A stretch of DNA of 64,000 nt from Saccharicrinis sp963663905. GTDB lineage: Bacteria; Bacteroidota; Bacteroidia; Bacteroidales; Marinilabiliaceae. The stretch spans positions 5,766,001 to 5,830,000 of the forward strand of contig OY760657.1 in NCBI GenBank assembly GCA_963663905.2. Reading direction: 5' to 3'. A program made the translations under genes and the position numbers. The notes beneath the pieces were generated by a model that had not been told where the DNA came from, ran no database searches, and saw nothing but the letters and a program-made list of their open reading frames with translations. Each line of letters starts with the position of its first letter. Position 1 is the first letter of the stretch. Positions 37,538 through 50,452 of the stretch are shown piece after piece.

Positions 37538-37600
37538 AGAGGAGCCTTACATTTGAGGTTTAGGTTTAAGAGTTGGGTTAGTAAAGGCTCCTCTTTTTTT
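37538..37600 (+). terminator. Terminator after the mlaEF operon
   Basis: An 11-bp stem (AGAGGAGCCTT at 37538-37548 with AAGGCTCCTCT at 37584-37594) followed by seven or more T. The 35-base loop is long, so it may also be the 3' end of a small RNA. Confidence 0.75.
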
Positions 37601-37665
37601 GTAGTTAACATCTAAGAGTGCTGTTTAATGAAGTTTATTCAGAAAAACTTTTGCTCCTTAACGAC

Positions 37666-37696
37666 TTGACAAAAAGTAAAATGCGACTTATCTTTG
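37666..37696 (+). promoter_or_regulatory. rRNA operon promoter P1
   Basis: TTG (37666-37668), 20 bases, TATCTTTG (37689-37696): a full match to the Bacteroidota consensus. It is the most upstream of four stacked units before 16S. Confidence 0.7.
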
Positions 37697-37726
37697 AATT
37701 CTGCGCAAAAAATAATCTGAATAAAG

Positions 37727-37758
37727 TTTGGAATATAAAAATAAAAGCAGTTGTTTTG
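37727..37758 (+). promoter_or_regulatory. rRNA operon promoter P2 (degenerate -7 box)
   Basis: TTTG (37727-37730), 20 bases, TTGTTTTG (37751-37758), one mismatch from TAnnTTTG. It is followed by CACCCGCTTTGA, matching the start region of P3 and P4. Confidence 0.5.
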
Positions 37759-37893
37759 CACCCGCTTTGAACGAGAGGCGCGAAAGAAAGATTGAAATAA
37801 TGAGCAACTTTAAGGGAAGAAAGTCTTGAAAAAGAGGAGGTTTTAGAAGTTGAAAAATCAAGTAAAAATTTTTAAAATATTTTTAAAAATAAA

Positions 37894-37926
37894 TTTGGTT
37901 TTAAGAATTAAAATCGCTTATCTTTG
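37894..37926 (+). promoter_or_regulatory. rRNA operon promoter P3
   Basis: TTTG (37894-37897), 21 bases, TATCTTTG (37919-37926), then CAGCCGCTTTTAAAG. An A/T-rich element like an UP element precedes it. Confidence 0.75.
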
Positions 37927-38054
37927 CAGCCGCTTTTAAAGAAGGGCAAGAAGATAAAAACTGAGACTTTGAGAAGGGTTTTAAATTGGTGGAAAACAGC
38001 AATTTAAATTGAAAGTAAAGCTTGAAAAATTAAATAAAAATTTTTCAAAATTTA

Positions 38055-38087
38055 TTTGGAAAAGAGAAAATAAAGTTGTTATCTTTG
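38055..38087 (+). promoter_or_regulatory. rRNA operon promoter P4
   Basis: TTTG (38055-38058), 21 bases, TATCTTTG (38080-38087), then CATCCGCTTTTAGAG. The upstream A/T-rich block is shared with P3. Confidence 0.75.
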
Positions 38088-38348
38088 CATCCGCTTTTAG
38101 AGCGACACTTTAACGAAGGTTAGGGAGTTAAAAAAAAGATTGAAATAAACATTATTTAAGAAGAGTCTTAAATGAGTTTACAAGATATAAAGAGTTCTGA
38201 TTTATTTATGCCTTGATGCTGAATAAAGAAGAAAACGTTCTTTGAAAATATTGAAATGCACACTTAATAAAAGGAAAGTAAAGTTTGTTCTTTGAGTTAA
38301 AACTCTTGTAAGGAATTATAGCCATTTAATTGGCAAAACAATTTTTAT
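38088..38348 (+). other. rRNA leader with boxA-like motifs
   Basis: This is the transcribed leader between P4 and 16S. GTTCTTTGA occurs twice (38237-38245 and 38287-38295) and resembles the boxA antitermination element TGCTCTTTAACA of E. coli. No gene is seen here. Confidence 0.4.
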
Positions 38349-39870
<1,522 letters not shown>

Positions 39871-40084
39871 CTGGAGAGAGTTTTAACAATAGTACAAAGT
39901 TAAAAGTAGAAAGTAAAAAGTGATAAGCTTTAGACAATCAACTGAGAACTTAGTACTGACAACTTACTACTAATTAATAAGTAGTGCATTTCACATTCGC
40001 AAAAAGCGAAAAACGTACATTGACATATTGGCAAAACAATCAAAATCATAGGTTAGCTATGCGCAAAGCATAAGCGAAACCAAC
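39871..40084 (+). other. 16S-23S internal transcribed spacer without tRNA genes
   Basis: About 214 bases of A/T-rich spacer. It holds repeated short words such as AAAGTAGAAAGTAAAAAGT, and no stretch that folds or reads like tRNA-Ile or tRNA-Ala, which usually sit here in Bacteroidota. Confidence 0.75.
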
Positions 40085-42873
<2,789 letters not shown>

Positions 42874-43036
42874 GTTGGGCGTAATAGTGAAGACTGTGAT
42901 TTTGATTGGAGCTGGTATGTAAAACAGACTATTAGATGAGAAATCAGAGATAATAGACTGCAAAAAATATTGATAGAATGTTGTAATAGATAGAGTCTAT
43001 AGATCTCTTATCTATTATCTAAAATCTAGAAAGACA
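42874..43036 (+). other. 23S-5S spacer
   Basis: About 160 A/T-rich bases with imperfect inverted words (AGATAATAGAC near 42946 against GTCTAT and TCTATTATCT near 42976-43022), likely RNA processing stems. No tRNA gene is seen. Confidence 0.5.
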
Positions 43037-43146
<110 letters not shown>

Positions 43147-43156
43147 TTTTAAAAAA

Positions 43157-43190
43157 GAGCAATCGAACATGTTTCGGTTGCTCCTTTTGC
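43157..43190 (+). terminator. Terminator of the rrn operon
   Basis: An 11-bp stem with one mismatch (GAGCAATCGAA at 43157-43167 with TTCGGTTGCTC at 43173-43183), then CTTTT. Confidence 0.85.
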
Positions 43191-43249
43191 GTTTATATGG
43201 GTTTGTAGATTATTTCTTTTATAATCAATTCATTGAATTTCTTTATAAT

Positions 43250-43289
43250 AAAAAAAACATCGCCTTGCACGTTTGCATAAGCGATGTTT
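43250..43289 (-). terminator. Terminator of the tssH-tssB-tssC operon
   Basis: AAACATCGC (43255-43263) pairs with GCGATGTTT (43281-43289). On the minus strand the stem is followed by a T run (A at 43250-43257). Confidence 0.8.
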
Positions 43290-43407
43290 GAACTACACTA
43301 AACCTCAATGTTTTTAGGGGAGTAGCAATTAAGTGTGGTTAATAGATAGTTGATAATTAAAAAATGTGGTTTGGAAAAAAGTTCAGATCATATTATTATT
43401 TAAATGA

Positions 43408-44757
43408 CTATGCTTGTTCGTATTCACTATCCCAATCAGTTCCATCATCACCTTTTTGTCCCTCCATCTTAATCATAAAATTTTTAGCAGGAAAGAAAGG
43501 CTTCATATGAATATCTAAATGAATCTTATCTTTTTGAACAGGATCTTGCTCAAATCTTTTTATAGTGAAATTTTCAATTAATTTTTCAGGTCCAGATATT
43601 GTGTCCAAAAAGCGTATAATTTGCCCTAATAACTCTTTTCTTGTTTTGGCGTTAAAGTTTTCAAAAGCCCTTCTGTTTAAAAAATCCATCATAACCTTAG
43701 TTACGTAATCAAATACTCTTACTACAGAATACGTTTGTAGACCTAAATTATCCCCATTAAACAATGTTTTAGCAGAAAAAGCCATTACCTTTCCATATTC
43801 ATTAACCATAGGAATGAGGCCCATTTTCTCAAGATTTGCTATTTCACTCTTTTTTAAATCAAATCGAACGCCTTGGATTTCATTTAAACCACCATATTTT
43901 TTCCCTGCAGTTACCTGAGACATTAATGTACGATATACTTTTCCTGCTAAGGCTCCTGCTGGAGGCACAAATAAATCCTCATCTTCACCAATGATGTCAA
44001 ATCTTCCTCGACCTACAAGCCAATTACAAGTCATCATAACGTTAGAACGATAAACATCTCCTCCTGTAAGATTTGCTGCATCAAACATTTCCATTACATC
44101 ATCAGGTTCGTCTAAATGTTCAAAGTCAGTGATAAGCATTACTTTATTTTCATGTGCAATTTTTGCCCATTTCTCTAATACCATATTCGAACCTAAATAT
44201 CCTGGCAGCACTAGTATTCCATAGTTGTCACTTAAATCTAAACGATCATAAGAATTCGTTAATTCTTCAGTTACGGCATCAATGAACCTTGTATTATCAA
44301 GGTCTTTTAATTGATCCATTTCTGCATTTAAAATGGAAATATTTTTAATTTTTGCTTCTTCAGTGTTTTTATAGAATAGTGCAATGCTTCGATAAGAGCG
44401 TTCTAAGTCACGCGTCTCTGAAATTGCGTTTGAAAGATTTTTTTCAAGTGTTTTCTCTGTTTCTTCTGCCTTTTCTTTGCAATTATCTATCATCTGCAGA
44501 ATATCATCTGCTTCATTAATGATAGATTGCCATATTTCTAAATTTTTCTTTAAAAGCTGACGTTCTTCTTTTTTTGAATTTTCAGATAAAAATATTCTTT
44601 TACGTGCTTTACGCTCCGGATTCATGTTTTGAACACTGTCAATACAGGATTCTAATAATTCAAAGCCTCCATATTTTGCTAATTGGTCGAAATTTTCTAG
44701 CAGTGTGATTTGTTCACTTTGCTTAGTTAATGCAACTTGTTCCTGGGTTTCAGCCAT
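43408..44757 (-). CDS. tssC: TssC, type VI secretion contractile sheath large subunit (Bacteroidota type)
   Basis: A 449-residue sheath protein. With TssB it forms the contractile tube that fires the Hcp rod. It resembles the Bacteroidota TssC branch (DUF5458) more than proteobacterial VipB. Conserved-looking stretches are YGGFELLESCIDSVQNMNPERKARKRIFL (28-56 in part), the LPGYLGSNMVLEKWAKIA region, LEKMGLIPMVNEYGKVMAFSAKTL and the C-terminal GPEKLIENFTIKRFEQDPVQKDKIHLDIHMKPFFPAKNF. The N-terminal 110 residues are helical, as in other long TssC proteins. It lies 4 bases after tssB; tssH, tssB and tssC share a strand and order. Confidence 0.9.
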   Translation of the reverse strand: MAETQEQVALTKQSEQITLLENFDQLAKYGGFELLESCIDSVQNMNPERKARKRIFLSENSKKEERQLLKKNLEIWQSIINEADDILQMIDNCKEKAEETEKTLEKNLSNAISETRDLERSYRSIALFYKNTEEAKIKNISILNAEMDQLKDLDNTRFIDAVTEELTNSYDRLDLSDNYGILVLPGYLGSNMVLEKWAKIAHENKVMLITDFEHLDEPDDVMEMFDAANLTGGDVYRSNVMMTCNWLVGRGRFDIIGEDEDLFVPPAGALAGKVYRTLMSQVTAGKKYGGLNEIQGVRFDLKKSEIANLEKMGLIPMVNEYGKVMAFSAKTLFNGDNLGLQTYSVVRVFDYVTKVMMDFLNRRAFENFNAKTRKELLGQIIRFLDTISGPEKLIENFTIKRFEQDPVQKDKIHLDIHMKPFFPAKNFMIKMEGQKGDDGTDWDSEYEQA

Positions 44758-44761
44758 TGTT

Positions 44762-45217
44762 TTAATCGTTAGTTTGGTTTAGTTCTTCTATTAATCCATT
44801 TATAGCTTTTTTTAAAGCCTCTTTAGCATCATTATCTGTTAGTGCAGCTTTTAAAATTTTATTTGTCTTTAATTGCTTGATGATTTTTATGTACTGATCT
44901 TGTTTTGTCGATAGATCTTTTAAAAAAGGGCTTTGATTAGTAATCCCTTTAAGTCCAAAATCTCCCAGGTTTGTGAAATGTAGTTGTTCCTTTTGTGTTG
45001 ATCCATCTGTAGTTTCAAATTCCATATTAACCTGAGGTTTAAAATGGTTAAAGACTTCCTCTACAGTCTTTAATCCTTTTGTGATTTCTGGTTTAACAGG
45101 TGCATCTGATGTAAGCTTTTCTATAAATAAAGTTTTGTTTTGCGGAATGTCCTGTATTGCCTCATTGGCATCTAGTTTGACTTCAGTGCCGCCTAATCCA
45201 TAAGTATTTGTACTCAT
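44762..45217 (-). CDS. tssB: TssB, type VI secretion contractile sheath small subunit
   Basis: A 151-residue protein directly upstream of tssC, as usual for sheath pairs. The central part KPEITKGLKTVEEVFNHFKPQVNMEF fits the TssB pattern in which a conserved strand interlocks with TssC, followed by the FTNLGDFGLKGI segment that matches the L-x-F-x-x-L-x-D-F motif of VipA-like proteins. The C-terminal helix (IIKQLKTNKILKAALTDNDAKEALKKAINGLIEEL) is the region that in other systems contacts ClpV. Assignment rests on position, size and these patterns. Confidence 0.85.
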   Translation of the reverse strand: MSTNTYGLGGTEVKLDANEAIQDIPQNKTLFIEKLTSDAPVKPEITKGLKTVEEVFNHFKPQVNMEFETTDGSTQKEQLHFTNLGDFGLKGITNQSPFLKDLSTKQDQYIKIIKQLKTNKILKAALTDNDAKEALKKAINGLIEELNQTND

Positions 45218-45281
45218 AGTAATAATTTTAGATTATTAAATTGGTATTTGATTTTATTTCGAAATGCAATCAATGTTATGT

Positions 45282-47699
45282 TTATAGTGAGAGCACAGCG
45301 TTTTCATACATTTGTTGCGTTTCAACTCTAAGATCAATTTCATTGTCTTTTGTTAGAGTTATTTTAATTAAATCATCCTGTTTTAAGGTGCCTCGAATTA
45401 TCATTTTCGATAATGGGGTTCTTAGACGAGATCGAATAACGCCTCTTAAAGGACGAGCTCCATACCGAGGATTAAAACCTTCTTTTGCTAATAATACTTT
45501 AGCATCCTCGCTAATATTTATATTTATTCCTTGTTGAGAAAGAAGATCTTTCAATTCAGTTATTTGTATATCAAAAATCTTCTGAATCATTTTCTCAGTA
45601 ATAGGAGCAAAGGGTATTAATCCTGAAAGTCGACCTAGGAATTCTGGCCGAAAATGTAAAGCCATTGATTCCATAAGCTTTGATTGCTCAGGTAGTTCAC
45701 CTTCTAGGTTAAACTTTTCTGAAATTTTTTCACTGCCAATATTTGATGTAAACAATATTACCGCGTTTGAAAAGTCCCCTGTTTTTCCTAACCTGTCATG
45801 TAGTTTACCTTCATCCAGTATTTGTAAAAAGATATCAAAAACGGATGGATGAGCTTTTTCTATTTCATCAAATAGTACAACAGAGTATGGTTTTTGTCTA
45901 ATTTTGTTTACTAACATTCCCCCCTCTTCGTATCCTACATAGCCTGGAGGGGCACCGTATAAAAGGGCTGCTGAATGTTCTTCTTTGAATTCAGACATGT
46001 CAAAACGAATTAAAGCATCCTTACTTTGAAATAGGTATTGAGCTAATTGTTTTGCCAGTTCTGTTTTGCCGGTTCCTGTCGGACCTAAAAAAAAGAATGA
46101 ACCTATTGGCATGCCTGGTTTGTTTAAACCTGATCTAGACTCCAAAATTGCATCACAAATGGTTTGGACTGCGTTATCCTGTCCAATGACTTTGTTTTGA
46201 AGAACGCTACTCATTTGTAAAAGACGTTCTTTCTCTTTTGTTACAATTTTTCCTATTGGAATATTTTTTATTCTGCCGATAGTTCCAGCAAGATCAATAT
46301 AGCTTACCTTATTCTCTCTATTGTTGATGTATTGTTGTAGCTGATTAATTATCTGACTTATTTTGTTGATGTTAAGATTTTCCTCTGTTTCTAATCCACT
46401 ATATTGTAATAATCTTTTTAATTCAGAAAGTAATAAATTTTTATCTGCATTACTATCTTTCATATCTCCCTGAATTAACTCTAACTCAGCAGGGATTGTA
46501 TCAAGCTGAGTGCGTATTGATGACATAGTACTATCTATGAGTTTTATTGCAGATTCAGGAAGATGAGTTTCGGGAAGATAACGTTTAGCTAGTTTTACAG
46601 CGTCATTTATTGTTATATGCTCAATTGAAACCTTATGATGTTCTTCCAGTTTATCCTTATTGCAATAAATCATTATAGATGCACTATCGTCTTCAGGTTC
46701 GTTTAAATTAAACTTTTCAAAGAAATCTTGTAATGGATTATCTCGTTCTAATATTTTTCTATAAGATTCAGTTGATGTTGTACATATTAAAATACTATCT
46801 GATTTAGTTAATTGATTTTTTATGAGAAAATAAATACTCTTTCCATTGGCAGGATTGTCTAATAGAATTTGAATATCATCTATAAATAATATGGGACGGA
46901 ATAGCTTTTTAAGATAATTAAATACACATCTCAGTCTTTCTTCTAATTCTCCTTTATGAGTAATGCCTGAAAGTAATCTATTGGTATCTAATTCATAGAA
47001 CTGGCTATGCTTTAGGTTGGATGATAATTTTTTATCTTTAATAAGTGAAATAATTCCTTTTACTAGTAATGTTTTACCAATTCCTTTATCTCCTGTAATA
47101 ACCACATGTGGTTTGTCTTTTCGGCCAATAATTTCTAGAAGATTTAAAATTTCCTGATCCCGCTCTACTACCTCAGCATAGTTCTCATTATTAGATAATA
47201 AATTAATCAGGTAATCAGGTTGATTTATAGTCAAAGAATGTTTCTGATGATCAGATCTTTCTTGTGTATTTCCTGCGATGGCTAATATTTGATCGGCTGT
47301 AATTGGAAATGTTTTTAATTCATCATAATTGAATCCAACTCCAGATGTTGAGATAGCTGCTAATACGTATAAAGGATTAAGTAATTGCTCTTCTGAATTG
47401 AGATTATAATTGAATGCCTCAAGAATTATATTTTCAGTGGTTTCATCAAAGGGAGGACATTCAATAGGTGTCATGGTCTTTTCTAAGATTTCCATTTTAA
47501 CTTCAGCCCATTCTTCAAGGTAAAAGACATCAATATTATTAATGAATAACACTTCTTTGATTTTTGTGTCTTTATGCAGAAGACCTAGAAGAAGGTGTTG
47601 AGGATATACTTTCTCATTTAAATTCTCTTTTGCTACTATACGTGAAACTTGTAATGCATTTACAAGTTCAATAGAGAATAATTCTTGGTTATTTCTCAT
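45282..47699 (-). CDS. tssH: TssH/ClpV-like AAA+ ATPase of the type VI secretion system
   Basis: An 805-residue Clp-type ATPase that disassembles the contracted sheath. The N-terminal Clp-N domain holds NEKVYPQHLLLGLLHKD (28-44). AAA domain 1 has Walker A GDKGIGKT (203-210) and Walker B ILFIDDIQ. A coiled-coil middle region follows (about 390-460). AAA domain 2 has Walker A GPTGTGKT, the GAPPGYVGYEEGG pore loop, Walker B VVLFDEIEKAHP and the FNPRYGARPLRGVI sensor 2 block. It leads the minus-strand tssH-tssB-tssC operon. ClpB-type chaperones share this layout; the adjacent sheath genes decide for TssH. Confidence 0.92.
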   Translation of the reverse strand: MRNNQELFSIELVNALQVSRIVAKENLNEKVYPQHLLLGLLHKDTKIKEVLFINNIDVFYLEEWAEVKMEILEKTMTPIECPPFDETTENIILEAFNYNLNSEEQLLNPLYVLAAISTSGVGFNYDELKTFPITADQILAIAGNTQERSDHQKHSLTINQPDYLINLLSNNENYAEVVERDQEILNLLEIIGRKDKPHVVITGDKGIGKTLLVKGIISLIKDKKLSSNLKHSQFYELDTNRLLSGITHKGELEERLRCVFNYLKKLFRPILFIDDIQILLDNPANGKSIYFLIKNQLTKSDSILICTTSTESYRKILERDNPLQDFFEKFNLNEPEDDSASIMIYCNKDKLEEHHKVSIEHITINDAVKLAKRYLPETHLPESAIKLIDSTMSSIRTQLDTIPAELELIQGDMKDSNADKNLLLSELKRLLQYSGLETEENLNINKISQIINQLQQYINNRENKVSYIDLAGTIGRIKNIPIGKIVTKEKERLLQMSSVLQNKVIGQDNAVQTICDAILESRSGLNKPGMPIGSFFFLGPTGTGKTELAKQLAQYLFQSKDALIRFDMSEFKEEHSAALLYGAPPGYVGYEEGGMLVNKIRQKPYSVVLFDEIEKAHPSVFDIFLQILDEGKLHDRLGKTGDFSNAVILFTSNIGSEKISEKFNLEGELPEQSKLMESMALHFRPEFLGRLSGLIPFAPITEKMIQKIFDIQITELKDLLSQQGININISEDAKVLLAKEGFNPRYGARPLRGVIRSRLRTPLSKMIIRGTLKQDDLIKITLTKDNEIDLRVETQQMYENAVLSL

Positions 47700-48225
47700 A
47701 GTTGGTTTGGTATATGTTAAATAGAAAATGCGTTGTCTGTGCGAATATATAAATTAATTTTCTATCTGCAATAAAATATATAAGTGATATCAATAAGTTA
47801 ATAAAAGTTAACATGACGGTTTGTGATATCTAATATCTCTCTGTATATATTATTTTAAAAGGGAATTTAGGTTAATAATACAATTATTTTATTTCCTTAT
47901 TCTTGAGAAAATCATCCATTTGTGTATAGATTGATAATCAATCTAAAATATTATTTTGTCATTGACTATGGTTCGTTAATCATAAATAAGGTGTTGTTTG
48001 TAAAAACTAAAATCTGATTGGAGGCATCTAAAATGTCATAATATCAAAATTTCTTATAAATAAAGGGCTAGACTTATATTTAGCTTTCCAAGTGTTAATA
48101 AATGTAAATGAAGTAAGTTTTTACATCCGGAAAAAATATTTATTTTTGGCTACTGTAATTTTATGTATCAGTTATTATATGTTATTAGTTTAACATATTA
48201 ATATTGATAGCCAAACTTGATCATT
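47700..48225. other. Divergent intergenic region between tssH and tssE
   Basis: About 526 A/T-rich bases with no reading frame I can support. A -7-like box TATTTTTG lies at 48141-48148 before tssE, without a TTG at the right distance upstream. No clear minus-strand promoter was found for tssH. The size suggests regulation between the two divergent operons. Confidence 0.45.
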
Positions 48226-48663
48226 ATGTCTAATATTGGATATTTAAACTATCCTCTTAATATGAACGAAATATTTAAGGGGAATTCACTCCGGAAACTA
48301 TCGCTGAGGGAATCGATTGCTCAGCACTTGCATTTAATAATCACTTCGCAATTAGGTGAAAATTTATTTGAACCTACATTTGGTTGCTCAATCTGGGAAT
48401 ACGATTTTGATAATACTGTAACCGACGTTCGTTTGCGTGACTTAATTAAAAACAGTCTGGAGGAGGCCATAATAAATCGTGAACTTAGGATAAGAGGACT
48501 TGAAGTAAAAGTAGTTATATCCCAAATGGAAATTAATGGATTAAGGATTCTAAAGAGAATCAAAAAACGTGTGGATATTCAGATTAAATCAAGGTTGGTA
48601 TCAACTAGCGAAGAGTTTGAATACTTCGAATATTTCTACCTGGGACCTTTATCTTATTGCTAG
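48226..48663 (+). CDS. tssE: TssE, type VI secretion baseplate protein (gp25-like)
   Basis: A 145-residue protein of the gpW/gp25 family. I start at the ATG of MSNIGYLNYP; a TTG nine bases upstream is less likely. The core LRKLSLRESIAQHLHLIITSQLGENLFEPTFGCSIWEYDFDN contains the family pattern, with the E-P-x-F-G-C-x-x-W block matching the EPRFG region of gp25 proteins. TssE is the baseplate wedge part that starts sheath assembly. It is the first gene of the plus-strand operon tssE-tssF-tssP-tssK-tssO; tssF starts 5 bases after its stop. Confidence 0.9.
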   Translation: MSNIGYLNYPLNMNEIFKGNSLRKLSLRESIAQHLHLIITSQLGENLFEPTFGCSIWEYDFDNTVTDVRLRDLIKNSLEEAIINRELRIRGLEVKVVISQMEINGLRILKRIKKRVDIQIKSRLVSTSEEFEYFEYFYLGPLSYC

Positions 48664-48668
48664 ATTTT

Positions 48669-50432
48669 ATGTTTCAGAAGGAGTATATTAAAGATCGCAT
48701 GTTAAAGGAGGTGGCTCGTATTTGGAATAAAAATGGCCACATCAATGAGGATAGTTTTGACCCAATAGTAAACATGTTAGTTACAGCCCTGTCTTCGGAG
48801 TCAGAAATCATGTATAAGGAGTTAGGTAGATCAGAGAGTCGAATTGCCGACAGTCTTATGTCAAAGTTAATTCCGAATATAAATAAAGGATTACAGCCTG
48901 GTCACACAATGGTTCTATTGAGTGTGGGAGAACCAAGTTTAAGCCTCCCTCTCCATACAGAATTGGTATCACATGTAAGTTCATTTTCAGAGAAGCTTGA
49001 AGAAATTCATTTTGTTACAGCTCATGATGTAAATCTTTTTCAAGGTGGAGTTGTAGGTATGTATTCTGCTAGTTCAAGTTATAGCGTGGTAGATTACAGA
49101 TTTAAGGTTGAAGGATATATTTCTAATAAAGAAATCAGGAATAATCAATTAATAATTGATGTGGAATATATGGGAGATGTTTTGGATATTAATGAAATCC
49201 CATTGTTTTTTGATTTAAAATTAACTGATTTCAAACGACGATTATTTTATGAAAGTCTTTCGAGATCATCTTTTTATATAAATGAGATACCTGTTTCGAG
49301 AAAGAAAGTTTTAAAGTTAAATCCTCTTATTGAAGAAACTGATAGTCCACTGCTAGCTTTGGAAAATTCAGTAATAGATTTTTATAGTCATCAATATTAT
49401 CTATTAGACTTGCCTTCGCATCTAAGAAATAAAAAAAGGAGTATAGATAAAAAAAATAAAAATACACTTTCAATTACTATCGAGTTTGGTAGTCTCTTAT
49501 ATCCAGAGATAGTGAAGGAGTTATTCTGTTATGTAAATGCAGTACCTGTAATTAATGTTCAGAAAAGAAATAAAATATTTAAATCCAAAAGTAAATTACC
49601 TGTTATTCATTTGACTCAAGAGGATTCATTTTACTGTATTGATTCTATATATTCTGACAATGGGAGAAAGTATCTGGAATACAAAGGTGAGGTTTCTAAT
49701 AAAGAACAGCAGGGAGCTTATCATATAAGAAGAGAAGGTGTTGAGGGTCTTAATGGTAAGACCGCCAATGAGATGATAGATTATTTGTTGGGTATACTGC
49801 GAAATGAAACTGCTGTATTAACCAGTGTTACTAATGGCAATTTTGCAAATGATTTAAAAGTTCTAAAACAAATTACTGCTAAAATGGAATATTCTTTAGC
49901 TGATAAAACTTCAGAATATGATTCAGTATATGTTTTCCTGAATGAGGATAAAGTTCCGGAATATTTATTTGTAGATTATTATACTACTAAGGGAAATGAA
50001 ATTGGAGGAATAAAAATTAATCATCCTTTATTCGCCACTAAAGGAACTGTTTTAAGTCAAAATGGAAATTTTATTTTATCTCCTTTTGTTGGAGGAAGAG
50101 GGGTGTTGAAAGATGAAGATTATATAAATGAAGTCAGACATTCATTACTTACAAATGGCAGGATTGTAACTTCTAAGGATGTAATTTGTCTTGTGCAGAA
50201 ATACTTCGGTAAGTATGTGGATAATATTATGATAGAAAAAGGGATGTTGCAGAGTTCTGATGTTAATCGTGGTTATTTAAGAACTATTGATGTAAAGGTC
50301 AAAACTGATGGTAATTTAAATTGGGAGGAATGTTGTACGATAGGGAAAATTATTCTTTGTGAACTCGAGGAAAATGGTTCTGATATTTACCCATATCGTT
50401 TAATCATCGATAAAACTGAAGTCTTAAAGTAA
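48669..50432 (+). CDS. tssF: TssF, type VI secretion baseplate wedge protein
   Basis: A 587-residue protein from the ATG of MFQKEYIKDRM; a TTG start 12 bases upstream would overlap tssE. It begins like TssF, with a helical N-terminus (EYIKDRMLKEVARIW). It contains LSVGEPSLSLPLHTEL, the FDLKLTDFKRRLFYESL stretch and a C-terminal part with ILSPFVGGRGVLKDEDYINEVRHSLLTNGRIVTSKDVICL, similar to the phage baseplate gp6-like fold where RGR/R(x)V turns precede a ferredoxin-like end. Identity is inferred from length (family about 580-620) and its place between tssE and tssK. It is distant from proteobacterial VasA. Confidence 0.82.
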   Translation: MFQKEYIKDRMLKEVARIWNKNGHINEDSFDPIVNMLVTALSSESEIMYKELGRSESRIADSLMSKLIPNINKGLQPGHTMVLLSVGEPSLSLPLHTELVSHVSSFSEKLEEIHFVTAHDVNLFQGGVVGMYSASSSYSVVDYRFKVEGYISNKEIRNNQLIIDVEYMGDVLDINEIPLFFDLKLTDFKRRLFYESLSRSSFYINEIPVSRKKVLKLNPLIEETDSPLLALENSVIDFYSHQYYLLDLPSHLRNKKRSIDKKNKNTLSITIEFGSLLYPEIVKELFCYVNAVPVINVQKRNKIFKSKSKLPVIHLTQEDSFYCIDSIYSDNGRKYLEYKGEVSNKEQQGAYHIRREGVEGLNGKTANEMIDYLLGILRNETAVLTSVTNGNFANDLKVLKQITAKMEYSLADKTSEYDSVYVFLNEDKVPEYLFVDYYTTKGNEIGGIKINHPLFATKGTVLSQNGNFILSPFVGGRGVLKDEDYINEVRHSLLTNGRIVTSKDVICLVQKYFGKYVDNIMIEKGMLQSSDVNRGYLRTIDVKVKTDGNLNWEECCTIGKIILCELEENGSDIYPYRLIIDKTEVLK

Positions 50433-50452
50433 AAATAACCCAACCATTAACT

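Noticed and set aside
37538..37600. A riboswitch or small RNA ahead of the rRNA operon
   Set aside because: The long-loop hairpin with a T run is explained more simply as the terminator of the mlaEF operon; no conserved aptamer core was seen.
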